64,000 bases of DNA. It comes from DASVEE01 sp036380735 (GTDB taxonomy: Bacteria > Acidobacteriota > Thermoanaerobaculia > Gp7-AA8). Below are positions 17,044 to 28,239 of this stretch, in pieces. The notes under the pieces were generated by a model. It ran no database searches. It saw nothing but the letters and a program-made list of their open reading frames with translations, and had not been told where the DNA came from. Within the stretch, counting starts at the first letter, position 1; each line of letters opens with the position of its first letter. The translations under genes were made by a program, and so were the position numbers. The stretch spans positions 1-64,000 of the forward strand of contig DASVEE010000014.1 of the NCBI GenBank assembly GCA_036380735.1, given 5' to 3'.

Positions 17044-17619
17044 CTACGTGCGCGTTTTGTCCATCAGCGCCATCATCAACCGCTGCGCGGCCGTGAACGC
17101 CGGCGCGGCCAGGCGGTCCTGGGCGAACTCCGGCCAGGGGCCCATGCCGAAGTAAAGGCCGCCGGGGGCCAGCAGGTTGATGCGGGCCATGCCGCGCTCC
17201 ACGGGGGCCGGTCGGGGCTGGTCCCAGACGCCGATCAGATCGATGATCTGGCGGCCGGCGGCGAAGAGCGCGTCGATGTGCGCGTTCATGGCCGGTTCGG
17301 GCGTGTCCCAGATGATGGCGGCGCCGCTGAAGTTGAGGTAGCGCGCGGAGTAATCGGAGTAGGCGGCCACGGCGTCGAGCCCCTGCTCGAGCCCGACCTC
17401 GACGACGACACCCAGCAGCTCCTTCTCTTTCTCCGGCGGGACGGCCGCGCCGCGGGCGCGCAGCGCGTGCCACGCCTGAAGGTAGCGCCGCGACTCGAGA
17501 CCGGGCATCGCCAGCATGGTCCGCGCGTCCTGGCCGGGCTCCAGCGGCAGGTCGCCGAACAGCGTCTGGTACAGCGGGTGGACCTCCGGTGGCTTTTTCT
17601 TCTTCAGCCAGTTCAGCAT
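17044..17619 (-). CDS. Hypothetical protein, 191 aa
   Basis: A soluble protein opening MLNWLKKKKPPEVHPLYQTL. The middle is helical (EKEKELLGVVVEVGLEQGLD), followed by YSDYSARYLNFSGAAIIWD and a C-terminal RINLLAPGGLYFGMGP. I do not recognise a named family. ATG 17619 is chosen over 17637 because it begins the conserved-looking sequence. It is divergent from pyk with 38 bp between start codons, so promoters must overlap or lie within coding sequence. Confidence 0.55.
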   Translation of the reverse strand: MLNWLKKKKPPEVHPLYQTLFGDLPLEPGQDARTMLAMPGLESRRYLQAWHALRARGAAVPPEKEKELLGVVVEVGLEQGLDAVAAYSDYSARYLNFSGAAIIWDTPEPAMNAHIDALFAAGRQIIDLIGVWDQPRPAPVERGMARINLLAPGGLYFGMGPWPEFAQDRLAAPAFTAAQRLMMALMDKTRT

Positions 17620-17637
17620 CGCCACAGTATCGCGCAT

Positions 17638-17643
17638 TACAAT
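17638..17643 (+). promoter_or_regulatory. TACAAT box before pyk
   Basis: A TACAAT hexamer lies 14 bp before the pyk ATG, inside the short gap to the divergent gene. No Shine-Dalgarno lies between it and the start codon. Confidence 0.35.
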
Positions 17644-17657
17644 CCGCGCCCGAACCC

Positions 17658-19082
17658 ATGCGTCGCACGAAAATCATCGCCACCCTAGGTCCCGCCTCCA
17701 ACAGCGAAGAAACGCTCTACCGGCTCCTCACTTCAGGCGTCGACGTCTTCCGCCTCAATTTCTCCCACGGACTGCACGAGGATCACGCGAAGGTGATCCG
17801 CCGCGTTCGCGACATCGCCACGGAGCTCGGCCGCTACGTCCCGATCGTCGGCGACATCCAGGGTCCCAAGCTCCGCATCGGCGAAGTCGAGGGCGTGCAC
17901 TACCTGGAGAACGGGCAGCCGTTCGTCATCTCCACCGTCAAACGGATCGGCGGCAGCGACGGCTGCTCGACGCCGTTCACGCCGCTGCCGCGCGAAGTGC
18001 AGGTGGGCCACCGTATCCTCATCAATGACGGTCTCGTCGAGCTGGTCGTCACGGCCGTGGACGAGACGACCGTCTCGACGCGCGTCCTCCACGGCGGCCC
18101 GATCTCCTCGAAGAAGGGGATGAACTTCCCGGACTCGGAGCTGACGATCCCCGCCATCACGGAGAAAGACCGCGAGGACGTCCGCTTCGCCGTCGAGCAT
18201 CAGCTCGACTACATCGCCGCCTCCTTCATCCGCCGCAAGTCGGACATCGTCGACCTGCGGAAGATGCTGGCGGAGCTCGGCGGTCAGGAGATCGAGGTCA
18301 TCGCCAAGCTCGAAAAGCCGCAGGCGATGGACAACCTCGACGAGATCCTCGAGGTCAGCGACGGCGTCATGGTCGCCCGCGGCGACCTCGGCGTCGAGCT
18401 GCCGCCCGAAGCCGTGCCGATCATGCAGAAGAAGATCCTCACGGCGGCCAGCCGGTGGGGGAGGTTCGCGATCACGGCGACCCAGATGCTGGAGTCGATG
18501 ACCACCAACGCGCGGCCGACGCGCGCCGAAGCGTCGGACGTGGCGAACGCGATCTTCGACGGCTCGGACGCGGTGATGCTTTCCGCCGAGACGGCGTCGG
18601 GCAAGTACCCGGTGGAGACGGTGCAGATGATGGCGCGCATCGTCTTCGCGGCCGAGGCGAATCTGCACCTGCACAGCCGACGCGGGGAACGCGAGCCGTA
18701 CCGCGCGGACGAGTTCACCGACTCCCTCGCCGGCGCCGCCAACTACGCGGCGGAACAGATCAAGGCGAAGTACATCGTCGTCTTTACGCAGAGCGGCTTC
18801 ACCGCGCGCCTGATGTCGAAGTTCCGCCCCGACGCCCCGATCATCGCCCTCACGCCAGCGAGCTGGGTCGCACGCCGCATGAACATGTTGTGGGGCGTGC
18901 AGCCGTTCGTGTTGAAGGACGCGGGGGAGTTCCACGAGCAGATCGTCGACCGCGTCGATGACGTCCTGCTGTCGAAGGACATCGTCCGGCCGGGCGACCC
19001 GATCGTGATTCTGATGGGATCGCCGATCTATCAACGCGCCAGGACGAATCTGCTGCGCGTGCATCGGGTGAGGGGAGAGTGA
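17658..19082 (+). CDS. pyk: Pyruvate kinase
   Basis: A 474-aa glycolytic enzyme making pyruvate and ATP from phosphoenolpyruvate. Signatures: RRTKIIATLGPASN at the N-terminus, FRLNFSHG, GDIQGPKLRIG, the active-site lysine region EVIAKLEKPQAM, VARGDLGVELP and the metal-site ITATQMLESM. The C-terminal domain (AANYAAEQIKAKYIVVFTQS) carries the usual regulatory region. Length is typical. ATG 17658 is chosen as the family start; the longer frame adds an unrelated N-terminus. Confidence 0.97.
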   Translation: MRRTKIIATLGPASNSEETLYRLLTSGVDVFRLNFSHGLHEDHAKVIRRVRDIATELGRYVPIVGDIQGPKLRIGEVEGVHYLENGQPFVISTVKRIGGSDGCSTPFTPLPREVQVGHRILINDGLVELVVTAVDETTVSTRVLHGGPISSKKGMNFPDSELTIPAITEKDREDVRFAVEHQLDYIAASFIRRKSDIVDLRKMLAELGGQEIEVIAKLEKPQAMDNLDEILEVSDGVMVARGDLGVELPPEAVPIMQKKILTAASRWGRFAITATQMLESMTTNARPTRAEASDVANAIFDGSDAVMLSAETASGKYPVETVQMMARIVFAAEANLHLHSRRGEREPYRADEFTDSLAGAANYAAEQIKAKYIVVFTQSGFTARLMSKFRPDAPIIALTPASWVARRMNMLWGVQPFVLKDAGEFHEQIVDRVDDVLLSKDIVRPGDPIVILMGSPIYQRARTNLLRVHRVRGE

Positions 19083-19104
19083 GGAGTGACGGTGGAGCGA
19101 CGGA

Positions 19105-19243
19105 GAATTAAGAGTTTTGAATGACGATCGAGCGACGGAGAATTGAGAATTTCGAAGTTCGAATGAAGAAGTGCTGACGTCGCCACGGCAGCGGCGCGAA
19201 TCACATTCTGAATTCGAAATTCGAAATTCTTAATTCTTCTTCA
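19105..19243. repeat. 7-bp AATTCGA palindromic array
   Basis: The 5' arm (19105-19171) is degenerate (GAGAATTAAGAG ... GAGAATTTCGAAGTTCGAAT) and includes two copies of GAGCGACGGAGAATT. The 3' arm (19204-19242) is clean: GAATTCG-AAATTCG-AAATTCT-TAATTCT. It lies between pyk and the barrel protein gene, both plus strand. A related array is at 49234-49328. Confidence 0.75.
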
Positions 19244-19438
19244 CGTCCCCAGAGCTGAGCCCGCCCCGCTCAACCATTTTGTTACGAAATGCCACGCTTC
19301 TTGCCTTCCGGGGGCCAAGCGGCAGTAAGATTGCCTGCATCGCCAGGGGCAGGTGGGGAAGTGGCGCGGAGAGAGAGGCGTTCCCCCACGTGCCGTACCT
19401 TTGTATCCGAGGAGTGTCAGGACGACAGGGAGGAGGCT

Positions 19439-21220
19439 ATGCGTCGGTTTCGAGCCATTGCAGTTGCGGCCATGATCGTGATGGCTGCTGCTCCCGCGCA
19501 ATCCGATACGCCGCTGCCCGCGGCCCTTCAGGTGCTCGGCAACGTCACCAACGCCGCCCGTCCCGTCGGCAACGCCCTCATCATCGCCCTCAACCTCAAC
19601 ACCTTCGCCGCCGCTAAGACATGGACGGCCAAGGACGGCAGTTTCACGCTGCCGCCGCTCGCGGCCGGCGTCTACCGCATCATCGCCGTCAAGCAGGGCT
19701 TCGCCCCGGCTACCGCCACCGTCGCACCGCCGCGCGCCGATCACCGTCTGGCGATGAAGCTGGAGCCGGAGAAGCACGGCGCCCGCAAATCGACGAACCA
19801 GGAGATCTGGGAGATCCGCGGCTCGCTGCCCTCCGACATCCTTCGCGAGCTCGACCTGATGCTCGAGCCGGCGGTGCCGCTCGCTTCGTACGAGCTGCCG
19901 CGCATCCGCGGCGAAATGGTCTCGATGACCGGCGTCGCCGAAGCCACCGCACCTGCCTTCGCGCAGACCGCCCTCGGCGTCCAGGGACGCATCGGCGAGA
20001 ACTGGCAGCTCGGCATCCGCGGCAACCTGCAGCGCATCGCCGACTCCTCCAGCGAAGGCGGCTTCCGCGACCCGCTGGCTGAATCGAACGTCGTTTCGAT
20101 GGAGCTGCGCTCCTCGCCGACCGATGCGTATCGCGTCGCCTCGACGAAGAGCTCGTGGCGCTACGCCGACGACCGCGCCGAAGCCGCCGTCCAGGCGCAC
20201 AACTTCGAGTGGGAGCATGGTCCTGCACGCGTGCAGGTCCGCTACCTCGCGCAGGACAACCTCACGACGCCGCTGGCCGCGCAGGGCTTCGCGAGCGGCG
20301 CCTCGAACATGATCGAGATCGCCGGCAACACCACGTTGCTGCAGACCCGCCGCAACGACCTCGGCGTCTCCATCCGCATGACGCAGGAGAGCGTCACCCA
20401 CGCCACGAGCAACACCCTGCGTACCGCCGACCTCGCGGCGAACGGCATGGTGGAAGTCGCCCCGTCGCTGGTCCTCCACTACGGCATGGCCTCACGCCTC
20501 GGCGTCGACGGCCAGGAGTGGGCGCCGCGCACCGGCGCCGAGTGGCGCATCACGAAAGACACCTCGATCATTGCCTCGGCCATGTTGAAGCTGTTCGACC
20601 ACGCGAACGCCGCCGCCGTCATGCCGAGCATCGTCTACTGGACCGATGACGCGCGCATCATGCCGCGGTACACGTATTCACTCGGCTTCATCTCCGGCCG
20701 CGATGAGAACAACCGCCTGACCGCGGTGGCCACGCTCAGCGCGATCGACACGCCGCTGCGCGTCGTCTTCAACGATGGATACGACCAGTTCTGGGACGGC
20801 CTGTACATGGAGAGCGGCGACGTTCGCCGCGACGTCCGCCTCGCGTACCGCGGGGAGCTCGGCAACCACTTCGTCGTCGCCATCACGACCGTCGCCGGCA
20901 CCGCCACGCGCACCGACCCGACGGTCAGCGACCGCCAGAAGATCTACGTCACAGGCGACCTCCAGTCGACGTTCCGACCGACCGGCACGACGATCGCGGT
21001 CTCGTATCGCGAGCTCCAGCAGCCGCGCCGCGAAGGCGTCGACTACCGCAGCGAGCGAGTCCACGTCCGCATGGCCCAGTCGCTCTGGCTTCCGCTCGAC
21101 ATGAAGCTCCTCCTCGGAATGGAGCTCGCGCGCGCGGAGAACAGCCCCTTCCTGCTGGACGCCCTGGTCCCCGAAGGCGAAAGCCGCAAGTGGATCGGCG
21201 GCCTGGCCGTGAACTTCTAA
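19439..21220 (+). CDS. Outer-membrane barrel protein with carboxypeptidase-regulatory domain
   Basis: 593 aa with a signal peptide (residues 1-24, IAVAAMIVMAAAPAQS). Residues 30-105 are a carboxypeptidase-regulatory-like Ig fold (NAARPVGNALIIALN ... GSFTLPPLAAGVYRIIAVKQGFAPAT). The rest is rich in alternating aromatic beta strands and ends RKWIGGLAVNF, an outer-membrane C-terminus. No TonB plug domain is seen, unlike the receptor at 37069. ATG 19439 is clear: GGGAGGAGG lies 5 bp upstream, whereas the longer frame has no signal peptide at its start. The 190-bp region upstream holds no other gene. Confidence 0.75.
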   Translation: MRRFRAIAVAAMIVMAAAPAQSDTPLPAALQVLGNVTNAARPVGNALIIALNLNTFAAAKTWTAKDGSFTLPPLAAGVYRIIAVKQGFAPATATVAPPRADHRLAMKLEPEKHGARKSTNQEIWEIRGSLPSDILRELDLMLEPAVPLASYELPRIRGEMVSMTGVAEATAPAFAQTALGVQGRIGENWQLGIRGNLQRIADSSSEGGFRDPLAESNVVSMELRSSPTDAYRVASTKSSWRYADDRAEAAVQAHNFEWEHGPARVQVRYLAQDNLTTPLAAQGFASGASNMIEIAGNTTLLQTRRNDLGVSIRMTQESVTHATSNTLRTADLAANGMVEVAPSLVLHYGMASRLGVDGQEWAPRTGAEWRITKDTSIIASAMLKLFDHANAAAVMPSIVYWTDDARIMPRYTYSLGFISGRDENNRLTAVATLSAIDTPLRVVFNDGYDQFWDGLYMESGDVRRDVRLAYRGELGNHFVVAITTVAGTATRTDPTVSDRQKIYVTGDLQSTFRPTGTTIAVSYRELQQPRREGVDYRSERVHVRMAQSLWLPLDMKLLLGMELARAENSPFLLDALVPEGESRKWIGGLAVNF

Positions 21221-21222
21221 GC

Positions 21223-21268
21223 GCCGATAGGACGAATAGGACCTATAGGACGAATGGGACCTATGGGG
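21223..21268. repeat. 9-bp array, 5' arm only
   Basis: Four units (GATAGGACG, AATAGGACC, TATAGGACG, AATGGGACC) with no proper 3' arm. It sits in the 40-bp convergent gap and runs into the end of the STAND gene. Confidence 0.8.
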
Positions 21269-24050
21269 AACTGCCCATCAGCAGGCCCCGCACCCTTTCC
21301 TGCACCGCCACGATGCCAGGCAGAGCGCAGACTTGCAGCGCATTGCGGTATTCGGCCTCGGCGCGCGGATCCTTCCGGGCCAGCAGGCCGAAAGCGTAGC
21401 GGTAACGTGCCTCCACGAAGCGCGGCGTTTTAGCCAGTAGATTCTCGCAGCCGCGCAGGCCACGGTAGAGCGCTGCGCGGTCGCCGGTGAGTGCGCCCAG
21501 CATGATCTGCGCGGCGTAGGAGTGGTTCCCTTCGGTGTGCACGTCGCTCGCCTTGCGGTATGCGATTTCGGCTTCGCGGTGTTCACTGCGCAGCCAGTGC
21601 AGCGTTCCGACGTTCGTCTGCTGTGACACGAGCTTACCGACCGCGCCGAGGTCATCGAAGATCCCGAGCGACTGCTGCGCGAAGCGAAGTGCGTCGTCGT
21701 ACTCACCACGGCTGAGGAACATGATGCTCAGCGAGCCCCAGCGGATGCCTTCGCGCAGACGGTCGCCGAACTCCTGCGCAATTGCGACGCTCGTGCGCAG
21801 AGTGTCGATCGCGCCGTCCATCTCTCCACGCGCGGCCATGATGTTCGCGCGGTCGGCGAGATATGAGCCGCTATATCGCCGTTCTCCGTGCGCTTGCGCA
21901 TAGGCGTACGCCTCGGCGTTGGACGTGTCGGCGAGATCATATTCGCCAACGAGCTGGTACGCCTCGCCCAGGTTGCCGAGACCTACCATCGTGCGCAAGC
22001 CGGCCTTCGCGCGCAGCTCCATCGAATGCTTGTACCAGCGCACCGCCGCGTCGATCTCGAGGCGGTTGAAGTACGCCACCGCGATCGTATTGGCGCAGCG
22101 GCTGACGAGCTTCATGTCGCTGCGTTTCGCGGCGAGCTCCATGCTCTCATGCAGCGCCCCGAGTGCCTCGCTGATCCGGCCAAGGCGAATCAGCGGCATG
22201 CCGCGGTAGAAGAGATCGAGCGCCTGCAGACGCGGCTGAGTCGGGCGCAGCCGTGCTCGAAGCGCGAGGACGCGCGCGTACTCGCCCCAGTTCGTGAGCT
22301 GTTTGCGTTGCACCTCGTTCAACAGGTCGCAGGCCCGGTCATGCTGCCCCGCTTCGACGAGGTGATGAAACGCCTGTAGCCGCGGCTCGACGTCAGCAAG
22401 GGTCCGCGACTCGGCGACCGGCTTGGCGATGCTCATGAACCACTTCGCCGCGCGCTCGTGCAAGGTCGCGAGTGGCTCGGCTTTCGCCGCTGCCTCACGC
22501 ACCACCGGGTGCGTGTCGCAGCAGTCGGCGTCGAACGACACCAGGTGGTTCTTGAATAGTGGCGTCAACTGGCGATCGCAGTCGATCTCGGGCAGCACGT
22601 GCCGCAACGCGTCGACCGGCACCGGCATGGCGAACACCGCCAGCGCCGTCAGGATGCGCCGCGCCCCTTCGGGCTGGCCTGCGAACTGTTCGGCAATGAG
22701 CGCGCGGAGGCCGTGCTCGGAATCGTACTGCTCGAAGGCCGCGAAACGCGCCGGATCGGCAAGGAGCTGCTGAAGCGTCATCGACGGGTAGCGGTCGCTG
22801 ATAAAGCCGATGATCGTCTCCAGCGCTTTTGGCACGGCGTGCACGCGCCGGACCGCATCGCGCAGCATGGCGTCGTCCGCGCGGTCGAGACCGACGCTCT
22901 TTCCCTCACGCCGCAGAAATGCAATCGCCTCCTCGACCGGCAACCCTTCGCTCAAAGGAATGACCGTCATCCCTGCCTCCGTCAGCCGAGGCGCGACACG
23001 CGTTGTGGAGATGATGCGCAGCGAGTGCGCGGTGCTGACGACGGCGTTGAAGAAAGCGAGGACGTCGGCGCTGACCGGTGTTCCGTCGCTGTCGAGGATG
23101 TTCTGCAGATCGTCGAGGACGAGCCAGGCGGTGCCGGCGTCGCTGACCGCGGAGAGGAGCTGCTCGATCTTCGCCGTGATGGACAGCTCCGACGCGAAGA
23201 GCTCGCGGAGGCGCGCCGACTGATTGGTCGTGCGGCCGAGGAGGTCGCGGATGTCGTCGAGGGTCGTCTTGTGGGGGACGCACTCCAGGTAGGCGATGCC
23301 GGAGAGGCGGCTGCTGGCGATGCGCGCATTCGGCGCGACGTCGTTCAGCAGCCAGTGCACGAGCTTCGACTTGCCGAAGCCGCCGGGACCGGAGACGCAG
23401 AGAAACGACGCCTCGTCGCCTTCGAGCCGTTCTTTCAGCTCTGCGCGCTGCGTGTCGCGGTCGACGAAGCTGCGCTGCATGCGGGGGAACGGCTTCGGGA
23501 TCGGACAGCGCTGCTCGCGAGGTGTGGTCGAGTTGTGGAGGAGCTCGTCGAGTGAGCGGGGAGGGAGCTCGCGAACGTTGGGAGCGACCGGGACGGGGAC
23601 GATCTCGCGCTGGTCTGTCAGCACGCGCAGCAGGTCGATGTAGTGCGCCTCGCTGGTGACGTCGAAGCGCGTGGCGTCGCTCAGGACGTCAGGGACCGGT
23701 GTTGTACCAGATGCGCCGAAGACGACCGGGATGAACCTCCGGTTGCGGCCATATGCGGCGTAGAGCGCTTTCGTGATGATCGCTCCTTCCCAGGTCGCGC
23801 CCATGCCCTTGCCGGGTTCCTCGTCACCGTGGAAGCGGCGCGTGTAAGTCTCGGTGCAGACCACGAGGACGTAGCGCGCCTCACGCAGGGAGCGCGTCAT
23901 CCAGCCGGACCACCCATCCTCGGGAAATGGCCAGACGAAGCGGTCGATCATGCAGTCGACGCCGTCGGCCCGGAGGCGGTTCGCCAGAGCCGTGACGCGT
24001 TCGCGATGCGTGGTGGAATCGTGAGAGTAGGAGATGAAGGTCGCGGCCAT
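21261..24050 (-). CDS. SEFIR/TIR-STAND-TPR protein, candidate antiphage NLR-like sensor
   Basis: A 929-aa multidomain protein. Residues 2-150 form a SEFIR/TIR-type domain: ATFISYSHDSTTHRERV, LANRLRADGVDCMIDRF, VLVVCTETYTRRFHG and ATWEGAIITKALY. A STAND-type ATPase follows, with Walker A GPGGFGKSKL (about 219-228), Walker B TAWLVLDDLQNIL (about 306-318) and the sensor-like RIISTTRVAP. After a winged-helix-like part, residues from about 590 to the end are tetratricopeptide repeats (ALHESMELAAKRSDMKLVSR, LGNLGEAYQLVGEYDLADTS). In known bacterial NLR-like systems the repeats sense a phage product, the ATPase oligomerises and the TIR-family domain kills or starves the cell. That role is inferred. 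No partner gene adjoins. The start ATG 24050 opens the domain but has no Shine-Dalgarno. Confidence 0.85.
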   Translation of the reverse strand: MAATFISYSHDSTTHRERVTALANRLRADGVDCMIDRFVWPFPEDGWSGWMTRSLREARYVLVVCTETYTRRFHGDEEPGKGMGATWEGAIITKALYAAYGRNRRFIPVVFGASGTTPVPDVLSDATRFDVTSEAHYIDLLRVLTDQREIVPVPVAPNVRELPPRSLDELLHNSTTPREQRCPIPKPFPRMQRSFVDRDTQRAELKERLEGDEASFLCVSGPGGFGKSKLVHWLLNDVAPNARIASSRLSGIAYLECVPHKTTLDDIRDLLGRTTNQSARLRELFASELSITAKIEQLLSAVSDAGTAWLVLDDLQNILDSDGTPVSADVLAFFNAVVSTAHSLRIISTTRVAPRLTEAGMTVIPLSEGLPVEEAIAFLRREGKSVGLDRADDAMLRDAVRRVHAVPKALETIIGFISDRYPSMTLQQLLADPARFAAFEQYDSEHGLRALIAEQFAGQPEGARRILTALAVFAMPVPVDALRHVLPEIDCDRQLTPLFKNHLVSFDADCCDTHPVVREAAAKAEPLATLHERAAKWFMSIAKPVAESRTLADVEPRLQAFHHLVEAGQHDRACDLLNEVQRKQLTNWGEYARVLALRARLRPTQPRLQALDLFYRGMPLIRLGRISEALGALHESMELAAKRSDMKLVSRCANTIAVAYFNRLEIDAAVRWYKHSMELRAKAGLRTMVGLGNLGEAYQLVGEYDLADTSNAEAYAYAQAHGERRYSGSYLADRANIMAARGEMDGAIDTLRTSVAIAQEFGDRLREGIRWGSLSIMFLSRGEYDDALRFAQQSLGIFDDLGAVGKLVSQQTNVGTLHWLRSEHREAEIAYRKASDVHTEGNHSYAAQIMLGALTGDRAALYRGLRGCENLLAKTPRFVEARYRYAFGLLARKDPRAEAEYRNALQVCALPGIVAVQERVRGLLMGSSP

Positions 24051-24088
24051 CCACTGTAGGAGTGCCGCGGACGCTGGAAGTCCTACCG

Positions 24089-24117
24089 TCGACGCCGCCT
24101 CCGGGTAGGCGTATGAT
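24089..24117 (+). promoter_or_regulatory. Sigma-70-type promoter for the 24198 gene
   Basis: TCGACG (24089-24094), a 17-bp spacer and TATGAT (24112-24117) form a good housekeeping-type promoter. Transcription would start near 24124, leaving a leader of about 75 nt that contains the 24144-24167 hairpin. Confidence 0.55.
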
Positions 24118-24143
24118 CTGCACTTCCCCCCAGCAGAGAGATG

Positions 24144-24167
24144 GACCTGTCGAATGGGCGACAGGTC
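24144..24167 (+). promoter_or_regulatory. Perfect 9-bp hairpin in the 5' leader
   Basis: GACCTGTCG, loop AATGGG, CGACAGGTC. It sits between the predicted promoter and the GAGGAG ribosome site of the 24198 gene. It could stabilise the mRNA or bind a protein; there is no T tract. Confidence 0.5.
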
Positions 24168-24197
24168 TGAAAACGACAATCGAAAGAGGAGCAGCCT

Positions 24198-24572
24198 ATG
24201 GCTCGTTACTTCATGCTGCTTGTGCTGACACTCGTCGCAGCAGTGGAGCTGTCCGCGCAGACCGCCGTCTATTCACGCACGTTCTATCGCGACACCGGCA
24301 AGCCGGTTCAGGAAGCCGATACGTTCGTCACCCCCGGCGGCCGCAACTACATCGTTCGCGTGATCAACGGAGACATGAACGGGAACAACCGCGCCACGAG
24401 CGGCGTGATCATGCTCAACGGCCGCGTCATCGCCACCCCCGCCGACTTCAAGCACAAGGTCCCGGAGTTCACCACCGAAGCCGCGGCGGAGGAAGTGAAC
24501 GAGATCATCGTGGAAGTGCGAGGCAAACCGGGAAGCGCCGTCACGGTGCTGGTCGAACGCCCACCGGAGTGA
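24198..24572 (+). CDS. Small secreted hypothetical protein, 124 aa
   Basis: Residues 1-20 (MARYFMLLVLTLVAAVELSA) are a signal peptide. The mature part is a single small beta-rich domain (YSRTFYRDTGKPVQEADTFV, GRNYIVRVINGDMNGNNRA, EEVNEIIVEVRGKPGSAVTV), reminiscent of an Ig-like or adhesion module, but I cannot name a family. GAGGAG lies 7 bp before ATG 24198 and a promoter is visible upstream. It is divergent from the STAND gene with a 147-bp gap; there is no evidence they work together. Confidence 0.65.
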   Translation: MARYFMLLVLTLVAAVELSAQTAVYSRTFYRDTGKPVQEADTFVTPGGRNYIVRVINGDMNGNNRATSGVIMLNGRVIATPADFKHKVPEFTTEAAAEEVNEIIVEVRGKPGSAVTVLVERPPE

Positions 24573-24580
24573 TGGGGCAA

Positions 24581-24664
24581 GCACGATAGGACCTATGGGA
24601 CAGATGGGACCTAGGGGATCCCATCGGTCCCATTCGTCCTATCGGTCCTATTCGTCCTATCGTT
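24581..24664. repeat. 9-bp palindromic array in convergent gap
   Basis: Starts GCACGATAGGACCTATGGG, turns at CTAGGGGATCCC and ends GTCCTATCGTTA. The TAA stop (24663-24665, minus strand) of the PHP gene overlaps its end. Confidence 0.9.
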
Positions 24665-25658
24665 ACTGCTGGCCGCCGCTGGCCAGACCCGGGCGGATCT
24701 CTTCCACCAGCTTGGCGAACCGCATCGAGATCCCCTTCGTCACCACGATCTGCTTGAGATAGTTCAGTGACGTGATCGCCGCGGGGATGCCCGACAGCGC
24801 GGTGGGGATGGACGCCAGCCGCATCGCGAGCTGCAGCGCTTTGTCGGCGCCGGTGTACTCGGTCGACAGAAAATCCGCGCGCGCTTCGCTCTGGTAGGCA
24901 ATCGTCAGCAGATAGATGTCGGCGACGAGGTCGCGGAAGCGCATCTCGCTGCCCCAGGCGAAGCAGTTGCCGGCGCGCACGTTGGCGAGGAACTCTTCCT
25001 TCGTTTCGCCGCGGGAGACGGTGTGCACCTTCGCCACGTGCTTGAGCGTGTGCGCATCGGAGCCGCCGACCATCGAGATATGGCGGCCGTGCTCCTTCAC
25101 CGTCGTGACGAGCTGATGGACCATCCGGTTGTGAAAGGAGGCCATCGCGCCGTTCAGCACTTCGAAGATGTCGAACATCTCGAGCAGCTCGGCGATGTAG
25201 CGGCCGGCGACGTTCTTCATCCGGTAGTTCTGAAAGAGGTGGTTGATCCCGAACAGCAGTTGCTGCTGCTTGAGGTAGGGGATGAGCTCGCGAATGTTCG
25301 GCCGCAGCCGCTGGATCTCGCGATGCTGCTCCTCGTTCAGATCCCAGACGCCGACGTGGATGCGCTGTCCCGTCTCGGGGAAATACGTTTCCACCTCTTC
25401 ACCGATGAAGAAATCGGTCAGATCGGGGTACTTGTTCAGCAGATACAGCGCGCCGTCGATCGAATCGTGGTCGGTGAGCGTGACATAAGACATTCCACGC
25501 TCTTTCGCGATACGGTAGACATCTTCAGGCGGGTTGTAGCAGTCGCGAGTATTCGCACGCCGGAAGTACTTGAAGATCGAGTAGCGGCTGTGGCAATGCA
25601 GATCCGCACGTTTCAGTGTCGGATCATCGGGCAAGCCCGGCATCAGCGATTCGTTCAT
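24663..25658 (-). CDS. PHP-domain phosphoesterase
   Basis: 331 aa with the motif series of the PHP metal-dependent phosphoesterase family: ADLHCHSRYS, YVTLTDHDSIDGA, FFIGEEVETYF, LFGINHLFQN and MVGGSDAHTLKHV. These supply the His/Asp/Glu ligands of the metal centre. Members hydrolyse phosphoesters of nucleotides or histidinol phosphate; substrate here is unknown. It lacks a signal peptide, and the C-terminal third is helical. ATG 25658 is preferred over the longer frame; the residues just after it (NESLMPGLPDDPTLKRADLH) lead directly into the fold. Divergent from lon. Confidence 0.85.
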   Translation of the reverse strand: MNESLMPGLPDDPTLKRADLHCHSRYSIFKYFRRANTRDCYNPPEDVYRIAKERGMSYVTLTDHDSIDGALYLLNKYPDLTDFFIGEEVETYFPETGQRIHVGVWDLNEEQHREIQRLRPNIRELIPYLKQQQLLFGINHLFQNYRMKNVAGRYIAELLEMFDIFEVLNGAMASFHNRMVHQLVTTVKEHGRHISMVGGSDAHTLKHVAKVHTVSRGETKEEFLANVRAGNCFAWGSEMRFRDLVADIYLLTIAYQSEARADFLSTEYTGADKALQLAMRLASIPTALSGIPAAITSLNYLKQIVVTKGISMRFAKLVEEIRPGLASGGQQ

Positions 25659-25683
25659 CGAGTTTGCACTACTCTCAGGATCA

Positions 25684-25712
25684 TTGTTCAACTTCGCGGC
25701 ATTTTCTACAAT
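25684..25712 (+). promoter_or_regulatory. Sigma-70-type promoter for lon
   Basis: TTGTTC (25684-25689), a 17-bp spacer and TACAAT (25707-25712) lie 52 bp before the lon ATG. No heat-shock-type element was recognised. Confidence 0.5.
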
Positions 25713-25764
25713 TCGCGTGCCCGCGAGGAAGAGCTGGAAGTCTAGCGCAGATCGACAAAAATAA

Positions 25765-28235
<2,471 letters not shown>

Positions 28236-28239
<4 letters not shown>

